From assembly GCF_000426865.1 (NCBI RefSeq), contig NZ_AUGE01000026.1, forward strand, positions 1 through 61,221: DNA of 61,221 nt, written 5' to 3'. Numbering within the stretch: position 1 is the stretch's first letter; every line of letters begins with the position of its first letter. A program made the position numbers and the translations under genes. The notes below the pieces were generated by a model, which worked only from the letters and a program-made list of their open reading frames with translations, searched no databases and had not been told where the DNA came from. Source of the stretch: Citrifermentans bremense R1. GTDB lineage: Bacteria > Desulfobacterota > Desulfuromonadia > Geobacterales > Geobacteraceae. Positions 1 to 9,683 of this stretch are shown one piece after another.

Positions 1-620
1 CTAGCGTGCAGGGGATCTTGTACAACAACGTGCACAAACCGGTGGCAAGCAAGATGTGCAACCAGTGCCACGAAGAGTCCGCCTCGCCCAACGCCCTGAA
101 GACCAAACGCCAGGGCGGCGAACTTTGCAAGGGTTGTCACAACGACATGTACAACTCGACCTTCGGCAAGAGCAAGGTCCACTCACCGCTGTTCAGTAAA
201 AAAGGATGCCTCACCTGTCATAACCCCCACGCGGGTAGGGAAAAGGGGTTGCTGAAGGAGTCGATGCTGATTGTTTGCGGCAAGTGCCATGCCGACACTA
301 TTCAGCGACAGAACAAGTCCGTGACCAAGCATGAGCCGGTGGCTTCTGGTAACTGTACCGCCTGCCACGATCCGCATTCCTCGAACTACCAATTGCTCCA
401 AAAGCAGGGCTCAGTCATCGACGTGTGTGCCACCTGCCACGATTGGATGAAGCACTCTACGCACCCGATCGGCGACAAGTACAAGGATCCGAGAAACAAG
501 AACGCAACGCTTAACTGTTTGAGTTGCCACCGTTCTCATGGGACCGAGTACAAAGGTCTGATGCCGTTCAACACGGTAAGTGAACTGTGCGTCCAGTGCC
601 ACGAAAAATTCCGGAGGTAA
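1..620 (+). CDS. Multiheme c-type cytochrome, C-terminal part (8 CXXCH visible)
   Basis: The reading frame is open from the window edge to a TAA at 618-620, so the true start lies outside. Eight CXXCH haem c motifs lie between nt 57 and 602 (CNQCH, CKGCH, CLTCH, CGKCH, CTACH, CATCH, CLSCH, CVQCH). Several sit in the 'GxCxxCHxPH' context of the doubled-CXXCH family, which binds bis-His haems. Such proteins carry electrons in the periplasm or at the outer surface of Geobacteraceae. The next gene starts 5 bp downstream and encodes an NHL propeller, a pairing seen in porin-cytochrome conduits of this family; membership in such a conduit is inference. The total haem count is unknown because the 5' end is missing. 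Confidence 0.9.
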   Translation, partial: SVQGILYNNVHKPVASKMCNQCHEESASPNALKTKRQGGELCKGCHNDMYNSTFGKSKVHSPLFSKKGCLTCHNPHAGREKGLLKESMLIVCGKCHADTIQRQNKSVTKHEPVASGNCTACHDPHSSNYQLLQKQGSVIDVCATCHDWMKHSTHPIGDKYKDPRNKNATLNCLSCHRSHGTEYKGLMPFNTVSELCVQCHEKFRR

Positions 621-625
621 TTGAC

Positions 626-1534
626 ATGCGAGCCTTGATATACGCCAACCTTCTGCTTCTGGTCCTGCTTGTGCCGGTCCAGTCATTTGCCGCTGGGTCA
701 CTTAAGCTCCGGTTCCTTACCACCATCAGCGCCGATGACAAGGAGGGGCTCATCAAGAGCCCCGAGGGTGTCGCCTGCAACGACCAGTCTGATGTCGTGG
801 TCGCCGACACAGGCAACGGACGGCTTCTGCGTTACACCTTTCAGGACAGGGCTCTCAAGGGGGGGCAGGAGATTAAACTCCCCCAGGTTCAGTTTCCTGT
901 TAAAGTGCAGTTCGGCGCAAAGAACGACATCTTTGTCCTTGACAGCAAGCAACAGAAGGTTGCACATCTCAACCCTGATGGCAGCTTCGCCGGTTTCGTG
1001 ACCCCCTATGGTGTGACTAAACCGGATAAGTACCTCATCAAGAGCTTCAAGGTGGATGGCGCTAACAATATCTACCTTCTTGACATAAGCGGCGAGCGCG
1101 TGCTGCATGTGGCCGTGGACGGTAAACTTCTTGGCCAGATACCGTTCCCTGCGGGATTTGGTTTTATCACGGACCTTGCTGTGACTCCTGGCGGCGACGT
1201 CATCCTGCTCGATTCCGTTGGTGCCAGACTGTATGTGGCAAAAAAGGATGCCACCCAGTTCACGCCGCTCACCAAGGATCTGCATGACTACATGAATTTC
1301 GCCAGTTATGTGACTGCCGCTAGCCGGGGAGGGGAATTCTACCTGCTGGATCAGGATGGCGGTGCCGTCGTGACCATAGCCCCAGATGGCAGCTTTCAGG
1401 GGCGCCAGTTGGGCCTGGGCTGGAAAGCCGGCCAGTTGTACTACCCTAGCCAGGTTTGCTTTGACAAAAACGGGAATGTCTTCATAGCCGATCGTGGAAA
1501 TTCCCGGGTGCAGATCTTCGAAAGCTTCAAGTAG
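626..1534 (+). CDS. NHL-repeat beta-propeller protein, exported
   Basis: The protein has 302 aa. I start it at ATG 626 because GGAGG at 613-617 precedes it and a typical signal peptide follows (MRALIYANLLLLVLLVPVQSF..A). The mature part contains NHL-type blades, clearest as 'DVVVADTGNGRLLRY' near the N-terminus and 'GNVFIADRGNSRVQIFE' at the C-terminus, consistent with a six-bladed propeller. It follows the cytochrome gene by 5 bp and is probably co-transcribed. NHL propellers usually act as protein-interaction scaffolds, so a structural role in an extracellular electron-transfer complex is plausible but inferred. Confidence 0.85.
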   Translation: MRALIYANLLLLVLLVPVQSFAAGSLKLRFLTTISADDKEGLIKSPEGVACNDQSDVVVADTGNGRLLRYTFQDRALKGGQEIKLPQVQFPVKVQFGAKNDIFVLDSKQQKVAHLNPDGSFAGFVTPYGVTKPDKYLIKSFKVDGANNIYLLDISGERVLHVAVDGKLLGQIPFPAGFGFITDLAVTPGGDVILLDSVGARLYVAKKDATQFTPLTKDLHDYMNFASYVTAASRGGEFYLLDQDGGAVVTIAPDGSFQGRQLGLGWKAGQLYYPSQVCFDKNGNVFIADRGNSRVQIFESFK

Positions 1535-1610
1535 CCCTTGTAAAGACCGTCACCTCCATACCAACGGGTGATCTGTCACCCGGACTCTTGCATGGCTGAG
1601 GATAACGACG

Positions 1611-2429
1611 ATGAAGAAATCTCTGCCCGGTTTTGTTCTGTTGGCATCTTCTCTAATCTGTTCCCTTGCAATTGCAGCCAGCAATTTGGACATGGCCGAA
1701 AAAGCCCTAAACGCCGGAGATTATGAAACGGCCTTGCAACTCTACCGGGCGGATGGCGGGGCGCAGGCCCTCAATAACATTGGCCTTATGTACTACAGAG
1801 GAGATGGTGTTCGTCAGGACAAAGCCGAGGCGGTGCACTGGCTCTTGAAGGCCGCCGTTCTCGGTAATGAGGATGCTCAGGTGAACCTCGGGCAGATGTA
1901 TAGAACCGGCGACGGCGTGGAGGAAAATCCCGCTGAGGCCGTAAAGTGGTACCGCAAAGCAGGTGCGCAGGGCAACCAGGAGGCGCAGGCCGAGCTTGAG
2001 CGTTTGTACGCCCTTAAAGAAGACGTAGAGACCAAATGGTACCGTCGTGACGCCGAGCGCGGAATGGTGCGCGCCCAGGTCAATCTGGGCCTGATCTATT
2101 ACTTAGGTCGGGATCTCGGGGTGGACAAGCGCGAAGCTGCCCTCTGGTTTAGCAAGGCTGCCGGACAGGGCGATGCTCAGGCGCAATACTACTACGGCCT
2201 GATGCTTTCTGAAGGTGACGGCATCGATCCGGACGCGGTAGAGGGCGCCAGGCTTTTGCTGTCAGCTGCCAAGGCTGGGCACGGCGATGCGCAGTACCAG
2301 ATTTCAAAGTGCTACCTGCATGGTAAAGGCGTCGCTCGCAACGCTGACGAGGCTGTGGCATGGCTTCGCAAGGCTGCAGCGCAAGGTAACCATAATGCAG
2401 CATCTGAACTTCAGTTGCTCGGGAAGTAG
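1611..2429 (+). CDS. Sel1-repeat (TPR-like) exported protein
   Basis: The protein has 272 aa, an N-terminal signal peptide (cleavage near IAA-SN) and at least five Sel1-like repeats of about 36 residues with the signature 'LGxMYxxGxGVxxDxxEAxxWxxKAA'. These form alpha-alpha solenoids for protein-protein contacts. The starting ATG at 1611 follows GAGGA with suitable spacing. A lipoprotein gene and a second Sel1 gene follow on the same strand, so the three may form one envelope-protein operon. The binding partner cannot be inferred. Confidence 0.85.
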   Translation: MKKSLPGFVLLASSLICSLAIAASNLDMAEKALNAGDYETALQLYRADGGAQALNNIGLMYYRGDGVRQDKAEAVHWLLKAAVLGNEDAQVNLGQMYRTGDGVEENPAEAVKWYRKAGAQGNQEAQAELERLYALKEDVETKWYRRDAERGMVRAQVNLGLIYYLGRDLGVDKREAALWFSKAAGQGDAQAQYYYGLMLSEGDGIDPDAVEGARLLLSAAKAGHGDAQYQISKCYLHGKGVARNADEAVAWLRKAAAQGNHNAASELQLLGK

Positions 2430-2498
2430 GCGAAGGTCCGCAAAAGCCGTCAGAAAATGTGTCAAAATTCAGGAACATAGTAGGTCAGGAGGTAGGGT

Positions 2499-2813
2499 GT
2501 GAAAAGATTAGTTGTGGGAATTCTGGTGTTTGTTTCCCTGGCCACCGTCATATCGTGCAGCAAACCCGAAAGCAGGCTTCTTGGCAAATGGGTAGGCAAA
2601 AGCGGCAGCTTTCAGTTCAATGAAAACAAGACCGGGATCATGAATCCCCCCGCTGGTGTGAATCTTCCGCACGACATCCGGTTTGTCTGGGCGCTACGTG
2701 ATGATGATTCCATCCAGTTGAGCATTCAGCCCCCGGTGGGGAAAAACGTGCTCGCCAGATTCCAAGGCAAGAAAGTTCTCGTCATCGAGGACGACAAGTT
2801 CGTGAAGGAGTAG
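2499..2813 (+). CDS. Small putative lipoprotein
   Basis: The protein has 104 aa and starts at GTG 2499 behind a good AGGAGGT. It has a lipoprotein signal peptide with the lipobox V-I-S-C at residues 17-20. The mature part 'LLGKWVGKSGSFQFNENKTG' resembles the lipocalin-like small domains found in many uncharacterised lipoproteins. It lies between two Sel1-repeat genes. No function can be assigned. Confidence 0.75.
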   Translation: MKRLVVGILVFVSLATVISCSKPESRLLGKWVGKSGSFQFNENKTGIMNPPAGVNLPHDIRFVWALRDDDSIQLSIQPPVGKNVLARFQGKKVLVIEDDKFVKE

Positions 2814-2867
2814 GCATAACTTTTATGGACGAAGTAAAGGTATTACCAAGGCGCCAAGGAGAACTTG

Positions 2868-3293
2868 ATGAAAAGAAGAATCTTTAATAAGTACATACTC
2901 TCCACTGCTGTTATTGCCGGAGTTTGCTTTTTAACGTCGCCGGTTCGAGCCGACTACGGCAAAGGGCGTGAGCTGTACCTCATGAAGGACTACCAGAACG
3001 CCATGAAAGAATTCATGTTCGACGATGACCAAGGCTCGCTTTATATGGTCGCTTATATGTATGAGCACGGCGAAGGCGTCACGGAAGATGGTGTGAAAGC
3101 TAGTGAATGGTATATGAAAGCGGCCGAGAAAGGGTCTGTCAAGGCCATGTACCGGCTGGGTGTGATGTATGCCAATGGTTACGGGGTCGACAAGGATGAG
3201 AGCGAGGCGATAAAGTGGTTCAAAAAAGCTTCTTTCAAGGGTTTTGCCCCTGCCAAAGACGCTTTGAAAAGGCTCACGAAGGGAGCTGACTAG
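2868..3293 (+). CDS. Short Sel1-repeat exported protein
   Basis: The protein has 141 aa. The ATG at 2868 is preferred over the adjacent in-frame TTG because AAGGAGA lies at 2856-2862. A signal peptide ends near VRA-DY, and two to three Sel1 repeats follow ('YMYEHGEGVTEDGVKASEWY', 'GVMYANGYGVDKDESEAIKW'). It is the last gene of the presumed three-gene set starting at 1611 and is followed by a strong terminator. Its function is unknown beyond a likely scaffold role. Confidence 0.8.
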   Translation: MKRRIFNKYILSTAVIAGVCFLTSPVRADYGKGRELYLMKDYQNAMKEFMFDDDQGSLYMVAYMYEHGEGVTEDGVKASEWYMKAAEKGSVKAMYRLGVMYANGYGVDKDESEAIKWFKKASFKGFAPAKDALKRLTKGAD

Positions 3294-3327
3294 GGGATTT
3301 CAGCTGCGTTGAACATCGATGGCATAA

Positions 3328-3369
3328 GAAAAAGCCTCCCAAAGATATCGTCTTTGAGGAGGCTTTTTT
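3328..3369. terminator. Bidirectional rho-independent terminator
   Basis: The sequence AAAAAGCCTCC-CAAAGA-tatcg-TCTTTG-AGGAGGCTTTTTT forms a long stem with A/T tracts on both sides. It lies between the plus-strand Sel1 gene and the convergent minus-strand gene ending at 3390. Confidence 0.9.
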
Positions 3370-3389
3370 GTTGCTATAACCTGCCGCAA

Positions 3390-3845
3390 TTATATCTTTT
3401 CGAACTGGAGCACGGTCATTTCAGGATGATTAGGGACATAAAGGAACGACACCTTTGTCTGCTTTCCGTTCCAAACGTAGGTCGACATATGCGAACCCTG
3501 CTTGCCTGCCTTCCCTTTGCCGTACTGCTGAATGAACTTTTGCTTTAGTTTCTCCACGCCTGTTTTGGTTACGTATTTACCTTCAAATGTGACAGCGACG
3601 CTCACCATCAAGCCGTCCTTGAAGACAAACATGCGAGACGCTATGGTTTCATCCGGTTTCTCCTGGGTGTACACCATCTGCTTGTTGTACTCTGTCATTT
3701 TACCCTTGGGGTATGCTTCCACGATTTTGTGAAACATGGTGCCCCATCTGATGTCCTCATAGCCGTTTGGAATGGTAGCGGCATGGCAGTTGATGGACAG
3801 TAAAAGCAGTGCGATAGCCAGTAAAGCGGTGGTAAATCTCGTCAT
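3390..3845 (-). CDS. Exported hypothetical protein
   Basis: The protein has 151 aa from the ATG whose first base is 3845. That start gives a clean signal peptide (MTRFTTALLAIALLLLSINC then HAA) and has AGAGGA upstream; an in-frame start 11 codons earlier would spoil the leader. The mature protein contains 'IPNGYEDIRWGTMFHKIVEAYPKGKM', a pattern of uncharacterised periplasmic proteins, but I do not recognise a functional family. It is monocistronic and ends at the shared terminator. Confidence 0.75.
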   Translation of the reverse strand: MTRFTTALLAIALLLLSINCHAATIPNGYEDIRWGTMFHKIVEAYPKGKMTEYNKQMVYTQEKPDETIASRMFVFKDGLMVSVAVTFEGKYVTKTGVEKLKQKFIQQYGKGKAGKQGSHMSTYVWNGKQTKVSFLYVPNHPEMTVLQFEKI

Positions 3846-3964
3846 TCGAATTGGTCCTCTAGTAATTGGAATAGGCATAACCCCGGCTATTTATAACACT
3901 GTCGATCAGATATTAATAGCTTTTACTACCATTGATTCCAATTAGACTTGCCCCCCGCTGGCTA

Positions 3965-5275
3965 TCAATCTTTGGCGTGGCACTTATTGCAGAGACTTCT
4001 TTGATACACGGCGAAATCAGATGCTCTTCTGCCATACATCGCCATCTTCACTTCGGTAGAGGTCCGTCCCTGCGCTATGGCTGCAGGGGCACCGTTATCC
4101 GTGCCTGGATACTTTCCGTCGTACACGATAAAGGTCGTGTTGGCGTTCCACCTCATGCTGCTGTCCCAACCGGAGGCATGGGCACGGTGGCAGGACAGGC
4201 ACATGACGTTGGAGTCCATCGTAGCACCGCTTCTGTTCGAGCCGTTGCTGTTGGCTGTCGACTTGAGCACTGAGTAATCATCTGTTCCCATTTCAAAAGG
4301 CACCAGAGAGCTGTAGGCGGTCGCGGCGGAGCCATTCAGGTTTCCTGAGGAGAGATAGGCATTGTAGTTGTAGGTGATCTCTGCGCTCAGTTTGCCTTGT
4401 TTCCCTGAGGGGTGCTGGGTGGCTCTGCCGGTGCCGGCATCGTGAATCGAGCCATGGCAGTTGCTGCACCATTCGGACACCCCGCTTCCATAGGCGACTC
4501 GTGTATCAGTTGAGGATTCCTCCCTGTTATAGGCCGATGGCGCTACCGCAGTCGGCGGGTCGGCGGTGAACTCGACGCCGGGCGCGGCACGAAATCCCTT
4601 GCCTGCCAGCATCCTGTAGACGCTGACGGTGCTGAATGCATCTGGCTCGGGACTGTTATTGTAGGAGCCTGAGGCGATGATGGGTTTGCCGGCATTGCTG
4701 ATCGCTCCGTCTACGGACCTACGGTAGTTGCCGTGCGGGTCGTGGCAGCTGATACAGGATAACGCGTTGGCAGGGAAGTTACCCCCCGGCGCTGTCGAAA
4801 GTTTGGTGTCCGCTGAATAGCCGTAATCCGCAGCTACTATGTTGTGACCGTGGCGCTCTCCCTGGCTGGCTTCTTTATCCCGGCCTTCACCGGACCATCG
4901 GTAGTTTTTTTTCAACCAGCCGAAGTCACCGCCGGGGGTGAGTTCTCTTGGAGCGACCCCTTCGACTAACTCGATACCGCTGGTAGCGACTTGATAGGGT
5001 TCGTGTTGAAACCCTTCGGGGGACTGGTGGCACCGGAGGCACGTGGAACTTGCATCGCTACCTAACAGGTTACCGCGTCGGGGTGCTCCACTGTCGACGG
5101 CGCCAGTTGAATGACACTCATTGCACTCTCCGGTGCCGCCGTTATGAAAGGGCTTGGCGTTGCCGCTCAAATATGCTGCATGGGAATTGTTGGCCCAGAG
5201 AAAGATGCTTGCGGTCGTCAATAGACGGATTGCAAACATTTTGGTTGACTTGTGCTTAAGGCAGGTCGTGAGCAT
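3965..5275 (-). CDS. Hexaheme c-type cytochrome
   Basis: The protein has 436 aa with six CXXCH motifs (CNECH, CLRCH, CISCH, CSNCH, CLSCH, CNKCH), spread out rather than clustered, the last four residues from the C-terminus. The start at 5275 has GGAGG nine bases upstream; a shorter start at residue 13 (MFAIRLL...) gives a more typical signal peptide and cannot be excluded. It contains 'SCHDPHGNYRR' and 'SCHRAHASGWD', typical of Geobacter CXXCH cytochromes of unknown partner. The location is periplasmic or outer-membrane associated by inference. Confidence 0.88.
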   Translation of the reverse strand: MLTTCLKHKSTKMFAIRLLTTASIFLWANNSHAAYLSGNAKPFHNGGTGECNECHSTGAVDSGAPRRGNLLGSDASSTCLRCHQSPEGFQHEPYQVATSGIELVEGVAPRELTPGGDFGWLKKNYRWSGEGRDKEASQGERHGHNIVAADYGYSADTKLSTAPGGNFPANALSCISCHDPHGNYRRSVDGAISNAGKPIIASGSYNNSPEPDAFSTVSVYRMLAGKGFRAAPGVEFTADPPTAVAPSAYNREESSTDTRVAYGSGVSEWCSNCHGSIHDAGTGRATQHPSGKQGKLSAEITYNYNAYLSSGNLNGSAATAYSSLVPFEMGTDDYSVLKSTANSNGSNRSGATMDSNVMCLSCHRAHASGWDSSMRWNANTTFIVYDGKYPGTDNGAPAAIAQGRTSTEVKMAMYGRRASDFAVYQRSLCNKCHAKD

Positions 5276-5645
5276 GATGGTTTTCCTCCCTCATTTTGGC
5301 TTTCACTGACTACCTGTACAAATTGTACGCCAGATGATACTTAATAGGGGAGGAGTCAGCATCTCGTTGAATTTAAAGCGAAATATGCGTTAGTCAAAAA
5401 AACTATGAAAAAGGTTATCCTTTTGCAGCTGTTCTACAAACAGGCAAAGGTCTGATCAGATCTTGCCTCTTGTGGAGTAAGCTGCAGGAATTATAAATGT
5501 TTTGCGAGGTGGGTGGCGCGGTGCAGGTTTTGAACAGTGCAGGGGCGCCGGGGCAGCAGGCCATTTACTGCCCCGGCTGAAGAGGTGCATTTTCAGAGAA
5601 AACAGGGGGACGGCTGTCTCTGAAAAGGCATTTTGGGGGGAAGGG
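5276..5645. other. Intergenic region with inverted repeat
   Basis: No gene is seen. The part next to the cytochrome start is AT-rich and probably holds its promoter. At 5590-5599 and 5617-5626 a perfect 10-bp inverted repeat (TTTTCAGAGA / TCTCTGAAAA) lies just past the stop of the OmpA gene and may act as its terminator, although it lacks a good T-tract. Confidence 0.5.
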
Positions 5646-6917
5646 TTACTTTAAAACGATGACGAGGGCCCGGCGGTTTTTTTTGCGACCGGCCTCTGTC
5701 GCGTTATCGGCGATCGGTTCGGAACTGCCCATGGTGCGAATTTCGAACCGCTCGGCAGAGAGATTGTACATTTTCATCAGGTACTGCTTTGTTCGCACTG
5801 CGCGTTTCTCTGAAAGCGCGAGGTTGTGGTCATCGCTGCCGGTAATATCGGCGTGTCCATGGATCTGTGCAATGATCTGTGGGTTTCGCTTCATGAACAG
5901 GCCGATTTTTCTACCCACATCGGTGAAGCTCGGTTTGATTTTGTAGCTGTTGCGGTCGAACTCGAAGGTGGCTTTGAGCAATGGGGCGGCAACTGCCACG
6001 GAAGGTGTTGACGCTGGTTTTTTTTCAGCTTCTGGTTCTATTTGTTTTGCCTGGTCTGTTGCTTCGGTGCTGGCGTTCTCTCGTGGTGCCGGTGCCGTTT
6101 TTGCAATTTCTGCAGCCACAGGGGGAGGCTGCACGCTTGATGCAGAGGAGGCAATGCCGGGCGTGGCGATCGCTGGAACGTCAAGACTCTGCGGCGTCTT
6201 TGCAACAGTTGCAGGCGCGGGGGATGATGGGGATACGGGGGATACGGGAACTGGCTTAGGAGTTTCCCTATGCGTCATAACAGGCTGGTCTTTAGCCGTT
6301 TGTGTCGGCAGGCTAGTCGAGGCAGCGGTGGACGCAGGATTCGTCACAGGTGTCGCTGTGGCAATCTGTGGGCGTGCCCTGTGGCGGGGCTGCTTCTTTT
6401 CTCCGCCGAAGACGAAACTTACCCCTGCAGTTAATTCGAAACTGTTTCCCTGGCTGCTTGCGGCGACATCCCGGAAATCAAACCTGAAGGCGACATCCTT
6501 TTTTATGAAGTACTTGGCTCCGAGACCGAAGTTTACTAAAGGGCTCGATGACCCTTTGTCAGCTATGAGTCCGCCAGCACCGAACGTCAAGAATGGAGTT
6601 AAATTGGGGCGTTCGAGAAAAGGATAAATAGTCTGAATGGTGACTAGGTATAGGGTAGTGCTGCCTGACGATTTTGCGTCGGCACCTACCATGCTGATGT
6701 CTCCCTCAATCCCAAAAGCGTCTGTCAGTTGTTTGTCAACCTTAACCCCTGCCATTAAGCCAGGCTTGAGGGAACTGAAGCTGCCTGGACTGAAGATACC
6801 TACTACAGGGGTTGTGGTGAAACTGTCGTATTTGTCCGCCGCTAGGCATTGCGTGTGTAGAATCAGCAGCAAGGCAATCAGTGCCGGTGGAATGAACACG
6901 CGCGTTATAGCATTCAT
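5646..6917 (-). CDS. OmpA-family outer-membrane protein
   Basis: The protein has 423 aa. I take the second ATG (6917), because AAAAGGA lies about 8 bases upstream and a signal peptide follows directly (MNAITRVFIPPALIALLLIL..); an ATG six codons earlier is possible. Residues ~30-180 look like an eight-stranded OmpA/OmpW-like barrel ending in '..SFVFGG'. A Pro/Ala/Thr-rich linker runs to ~310, then a C-terminal OmpA peptidoglycan-binding domain ('GHADITGSDDHNLALSEKRA', 'NRRALVIVLK'). The likely role is anchoring the outer membrane to peptidoglycan. Confidence 0.88.
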   Translation of the reverse strand: MNAITRVFIPPALIALLLILHTQCLAADKYDSFTTTPVVGIFSPGSFSSLKPGLMAGVKVDKQLTDAFGIEGDISMVGADAKSSGSTTLYLVTIQTIYPFLERPNLTPFLTFGAGGLIADKGSSSPLVNFGLGAKYFIKKDVAFRFDFRDVAASSQGNSFELTAGVSFVFGGEKKQPRHRARPQIATATPVTNPASTAASTSLPTQTAKDQPVMTHRETPKPVPVSPVSPSSPAPATVAKTPQSLDVPAIATPGIASSASSVQPPPVAAEIAKTAPAPRENASTEATDQAKQIEPEAEKKPASTPSVAVAAPLLKATFEFDRNSYKIKPSFTDVGRKIGLFMKRNPQIIAQIHGHADITGSDDHNLALSEKRAVRTKQYLMKMYNLSAERFEIRTMGSSEPIADNATEAGRKKNRRALVIVLK

Positions 6918-7364
6918 TATTGCGATCCTTTTCATGGCATTGTATTCGGCTCACACAGGAAACGCCGCATCTCGCATCCCGCGCTGCGGATTTGTTGTAA
7001 TGCCTAATGACTTCAAGTGCGTGGAATATACTTTATTTATCAGCAAGAGTCAAAAGCTGTGTGAAGCCAATCTTATCCTCTTCTATAGCATGGGCCTCCT
7101 AATAGTTTGGGGCGGCGCTAACCGCCGAGAGGCAGATCTTTGGAAATGGTAGGATTCGCTTCCGCATTCACACAATTTTATTAGGCCGTGCCACCCCTCT
7201 AGAACCTGTGGATGTGAAAATGCCGCTTGGATGATTCTGTCACGGAGGATGTTTTTCTTCGCACACATATCTGCTTGTTTCCGTGTGGCCAGTAGTGGTA
7301 TTTTGTTTGGCGATGAAACGATCATGCCTGGTATTTGGCACCACTTCAAAAGCGAGGAGTTGTG
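6918..7364. other. Intergenic region
   Basis: About 450 bp between two divergent genes. It has short open frames on both strands without ribosome sites or recognisable products, so I treat it as promoter DNA. I saw no convincing operator or RNA. Confidence 0.4.
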
Positions 7365-8099
7365 ATGAAAAAAATGATAAGCATGTTGACCGCAGTCCTA
7401 GTAACTTCTGCTCCTGGGTTTGGGGCCTGCTCCGATGTTCCCCTGAACAGCATGGGGGGCGCCATGGCGGTGAACTCTGGGGTGACTGGCAAGGTTGTAG
7501 AGACAACGACTGCAGGGGATTATACCTATATCAACCTAGAGAAAGACGGTAAAAAGGCATGGGTAGCTTGTCCTCCCATGGCCAACGTGAAGTTGGGGCA
7601 GCAACTTGGGTTTACGGGATGCACTCCCATGATGGACTTTGAAAGCAAGGCTTTGAAACGGACTTTTGATCTGATCATGTTCTGCGGTGCTCCGCTGTCT
7701 GAGGCGCAGACGGATTTACTCAGCAAAAAGTCGACCGGTAGCAGCGGACAGGTGCCGGAATCGAAGGAACAGATCGTTGTTGAAGCGGCTAAAGGTGCTG
7801 ACGCACACACTATCGCAGACATTTATGACAAAATCGACGAACTTGACAAACAGACGGTCTCGGTTTCTGGGAAGGTGATGAAGGTCACTCCCCGGATTAT
7901 GGGCCGGAACTGGCTTCACATACAGGACGGCTCCGGTTCTGCAATGCAGAAAAACAACGATCTGGTGGTTACCACGAATGCCCTACCAAACGTTGGGGAC
8001 GTGGTGACCATATCTGGGACCCTAGCCAAGGACAAAGATTTCGGGTCTGGATACAAATACAGGGCCATTCTGGAACTTGGAAGCGTGAAATCCAAATAG
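7365..8099 (+). CDS. Exported OB-fold-like (nucleic-acid/ligand-binding type) protein
   Basis: The protein has 244 aa from ATG 7365, preceded by GAGGAG; a signal peptide (MKKMISMLTAVLVTSAPGFG) ends near a Cys. There are two parts. The first (~35-115) has the motif 'GDYTYINLEKDGKKAWVA' ending in 'LKRTFDLIMFCGAP'. The second (~155-240) has 'VSGKVMKVTPRIMGRNWLHI' and 'GDVVTISGTLAKDKDFGSGY', which fits a bacterial OB-fold as in other Geobacter 'GRNWLHLQDG' proteins. The ligand is unknown. A decayed relative carrying two copies of the first domain lies at 12310-12848. Confidence 0.75.
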   Translation: MKKMISMLTAVLVTSAPGFGACSDVPLNSMGGAMAVNSGVTGKVVETTTAGDYTYINLEKDGKKAWVACPPMANVKLGQQLGFTGCTPMMDFESKALKRTFDLIMFCGAPLSEAQTDLLSKKSTGSSGQVPESKEQIVVEAAKGADAHTIADIYDKIDELDKQTVSVSGKVMKVTPRIMGRNWLHIQDGSGSAMQKNNDLVVTTNALPNVGDVVTISGTLAKDKDFGSGYKYRAILELGSVKSK

Positions 8100-8188
8100 G
8101 AGGGGACGGCAAGATGACCTGAACGGTGAAGGGATATGGCCCCGGATTGCTGAAGTTGCCAATCTCCAGGCGTAGAAAATAAATCTCG

Positions 8189-8226
8189 ACCGGCGCCTTC
8201 TTGTGAAAGATCGGCGCCGGTTTTCA
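8189..8226 (+). terminator. Rho-independent terminator
   Basis: A 9-bp stem ACCGGCGCC / GGCGCCGGT (8189-8197 with 8213-8221) is followed by a T-run, downstream of the OB-fold gene. Confidence 0.85.
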
Positions 8227-8256
8227 TTTCACCCCACACGCATGGGGAGGGTGGGA

Positions 8257-9630
8257 TTACACCTTGTCGATCAGCGCGAGGAGTTCCCCTGTCTTCTCGT
8301 TCATAAGTGCCTGATCGCCCCTCGACTCGACGTTAAGCCGCAGCACCGGTTCGGTGTTGGAGCAGCGCAGGTTGAAGCGCCATTGTGCGAACTCCATACT
8401 CATTCCGTCGGTGTCGTCGATGCTCAAGGCGCTTTCCCTGTGGGTCTTGCCGATCCGCTCGATGGCGGCTAACGGGTCGGCGAGCTTTCTGTTGATCTCG
8501 CCGCTGGCCGGGAAAAGGCGCATCCTCTCCTCGACCAGTTCTTCCAGCGTCTTCCCTGTTTTCCCCATGATGTTCAGGACCAGGAGCCAGGGGACCATGC
8601 CGCTGTCGCAGTAGGCGAAGTCGCGAAAATAGTGATGGGCGCTCATCTCGCCGCCGTACACCGCATCCTCGGCCCTCATCCGCTCCTTGATGAAGGCGTG
8701 TCCAGTCTTGCTCATCACCGGCACGCCCCCCGCCGCCGTCACCACGTCGACCGTATTCCAGGTGAGCCTCGGGTCGTGTATGATCCGGGCGCCGGGGTGC
8801 TTCTGCAGCATGGCGGCTGCCAAAAGCCCGACGATGTAGTACCCCTCGATGAAGTTCCCCTTGGCGTCGAAAAGGAAGCAGCGGTCGAAATCGCCGTCCC
8901 AGGCAAGCCCCAGGTCCGCTCCATGCGCCAGTACCGCCTCGGCCGTGGCGGAGCGGTTCTCAGGCAGCAGGGGGTTCGGAATGCCGTTGGGGAAGGTGCC
9001 GTCGGGCTCGTGGTGAACCTTGACGAAGCTGAAGGGGAGGCGGGATTCAAGGAGATCGATGGTTCTCCCTGCGCAACCGTTGCCGGCGTTGACCACGATC
9101 TTGAACGGCTTCAGCGTGTCCGGGTCGAGATAGCCCAAGAGATGCGAGACGTAGCTCTCCTCGATGTCGAACGGGTGCACGCTACCCTTCGCCGAAACCT
9201 CCCCGAACCGGTTTTGCTCGGCCAGGTCGCGGATGGCGTTCAGGCCGGTGTCGCCGCTGATGGGGCGGGAGCCTTCGCGCACCAGTTTCATGCCGTTGTA
9301 GTCCATGGGGTTGTGGCTCGCGGTTACCATGATGCCGCCGTCCATCTTCTCGCTGAAGGTGGCGAAATAGACCTGCTCGGTGCCGCAGATGCCGATGTCG
9401 TACACCTCCACCCCGCTGTCGGTAAGGCCGTTGGCGAGCGCGGTGCAGAGCGAGGCGCTGGAGAGGCGCACATCACGCCCGACGATGACCTTCTTGGGTG
9501 CGAGGAAAGTGGCGTAGGCCCGGCCGATGCGGTAGGCGAGGTCCTCGTTCAGCTCATCAGGGACTCTCCCCCTGATGTCGTAGGCTTTGAAGCAGTGCAG
9601 GTCGCTCACCAGAAAATTCTCCCCATACAT
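8257..9630 (-). CDS. manB: Phosphomannomutase / phosphoglucomutase
   Basis: The protein has 457 aa, almost the same length as E. coli CpsG/ManB. It interconverts mannose-6-P and mannose-1-P to supply GDP-mannose. Visible features are '[20 protein letters not shown]' at the N-terminus, the phosphoserine loop '[15 protein letters not shown]', the metal loop 'DGDFDRC', and the sugar/phosphate-binding C-terminal '[14 protein letters not shown]'. It is the last gene of a gmd-fcl-manB set on the minus strand, which makes GDP-L-fucose for surface polysaccharide. The mannose-1-P guanylyltransferase is not in this window. Confidence 0.93.
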   Translation of the reverse strand: MYGENFLVSDLHCFKAYDIRGRVPDELNEDLAYRIGRAYATFLAPKKVIVGRDVRLSSASLCTALANGLTDSGVEVYDIGICGTEQVYFATFSEKMDGGIMVTASHNPMDYNGMKLVREGSRPISGDTGLNAIRDLAEQNRFGEVSAKGSVHPFDIEESYVSHLLGYLDPDTLKPFKIVVNAGNGCAGRTIDLLESRLPFSFVKVHHEPDGTFPNGIPNPLLPENRSATAEAVLAHGADLGLAWDGDFDRCFLFDAKGNFIEGYYIVGLLAAAMLQKHPGARIIHDPRLTWNTVDVVTAAGGVPVMSKTGHAFIKERMRAEDAVYGGEMSAHHYFRDFAYCDSGMVPWLLVLNIMGKTGKTLEELVEERMRLFPASGEINRKLADPLAAIERIGKTHRESALSIDDTDGMSMEFAQWRFNLRCSNTEPVLRLNVESRGDQALMNEKTGELLALIDKV

Positions 9631-9683
9631 TTAAGGGGGACAGGCTACTTTTTGGTCTGAAAAACCAGCCTGTCCCCTTTTAT

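Noticed and set aside
7083..7349. 88-aa minus-strand frame in the intergenic region
   Set aside because: No ribosome site, odd composition and no homology that I can recognise.
8632..9660. Long plus-strand open frame over manB
   Set aside because: It is antisense to a well-conserved phosphomannomutase and has no domain features; high GC keeps it open.
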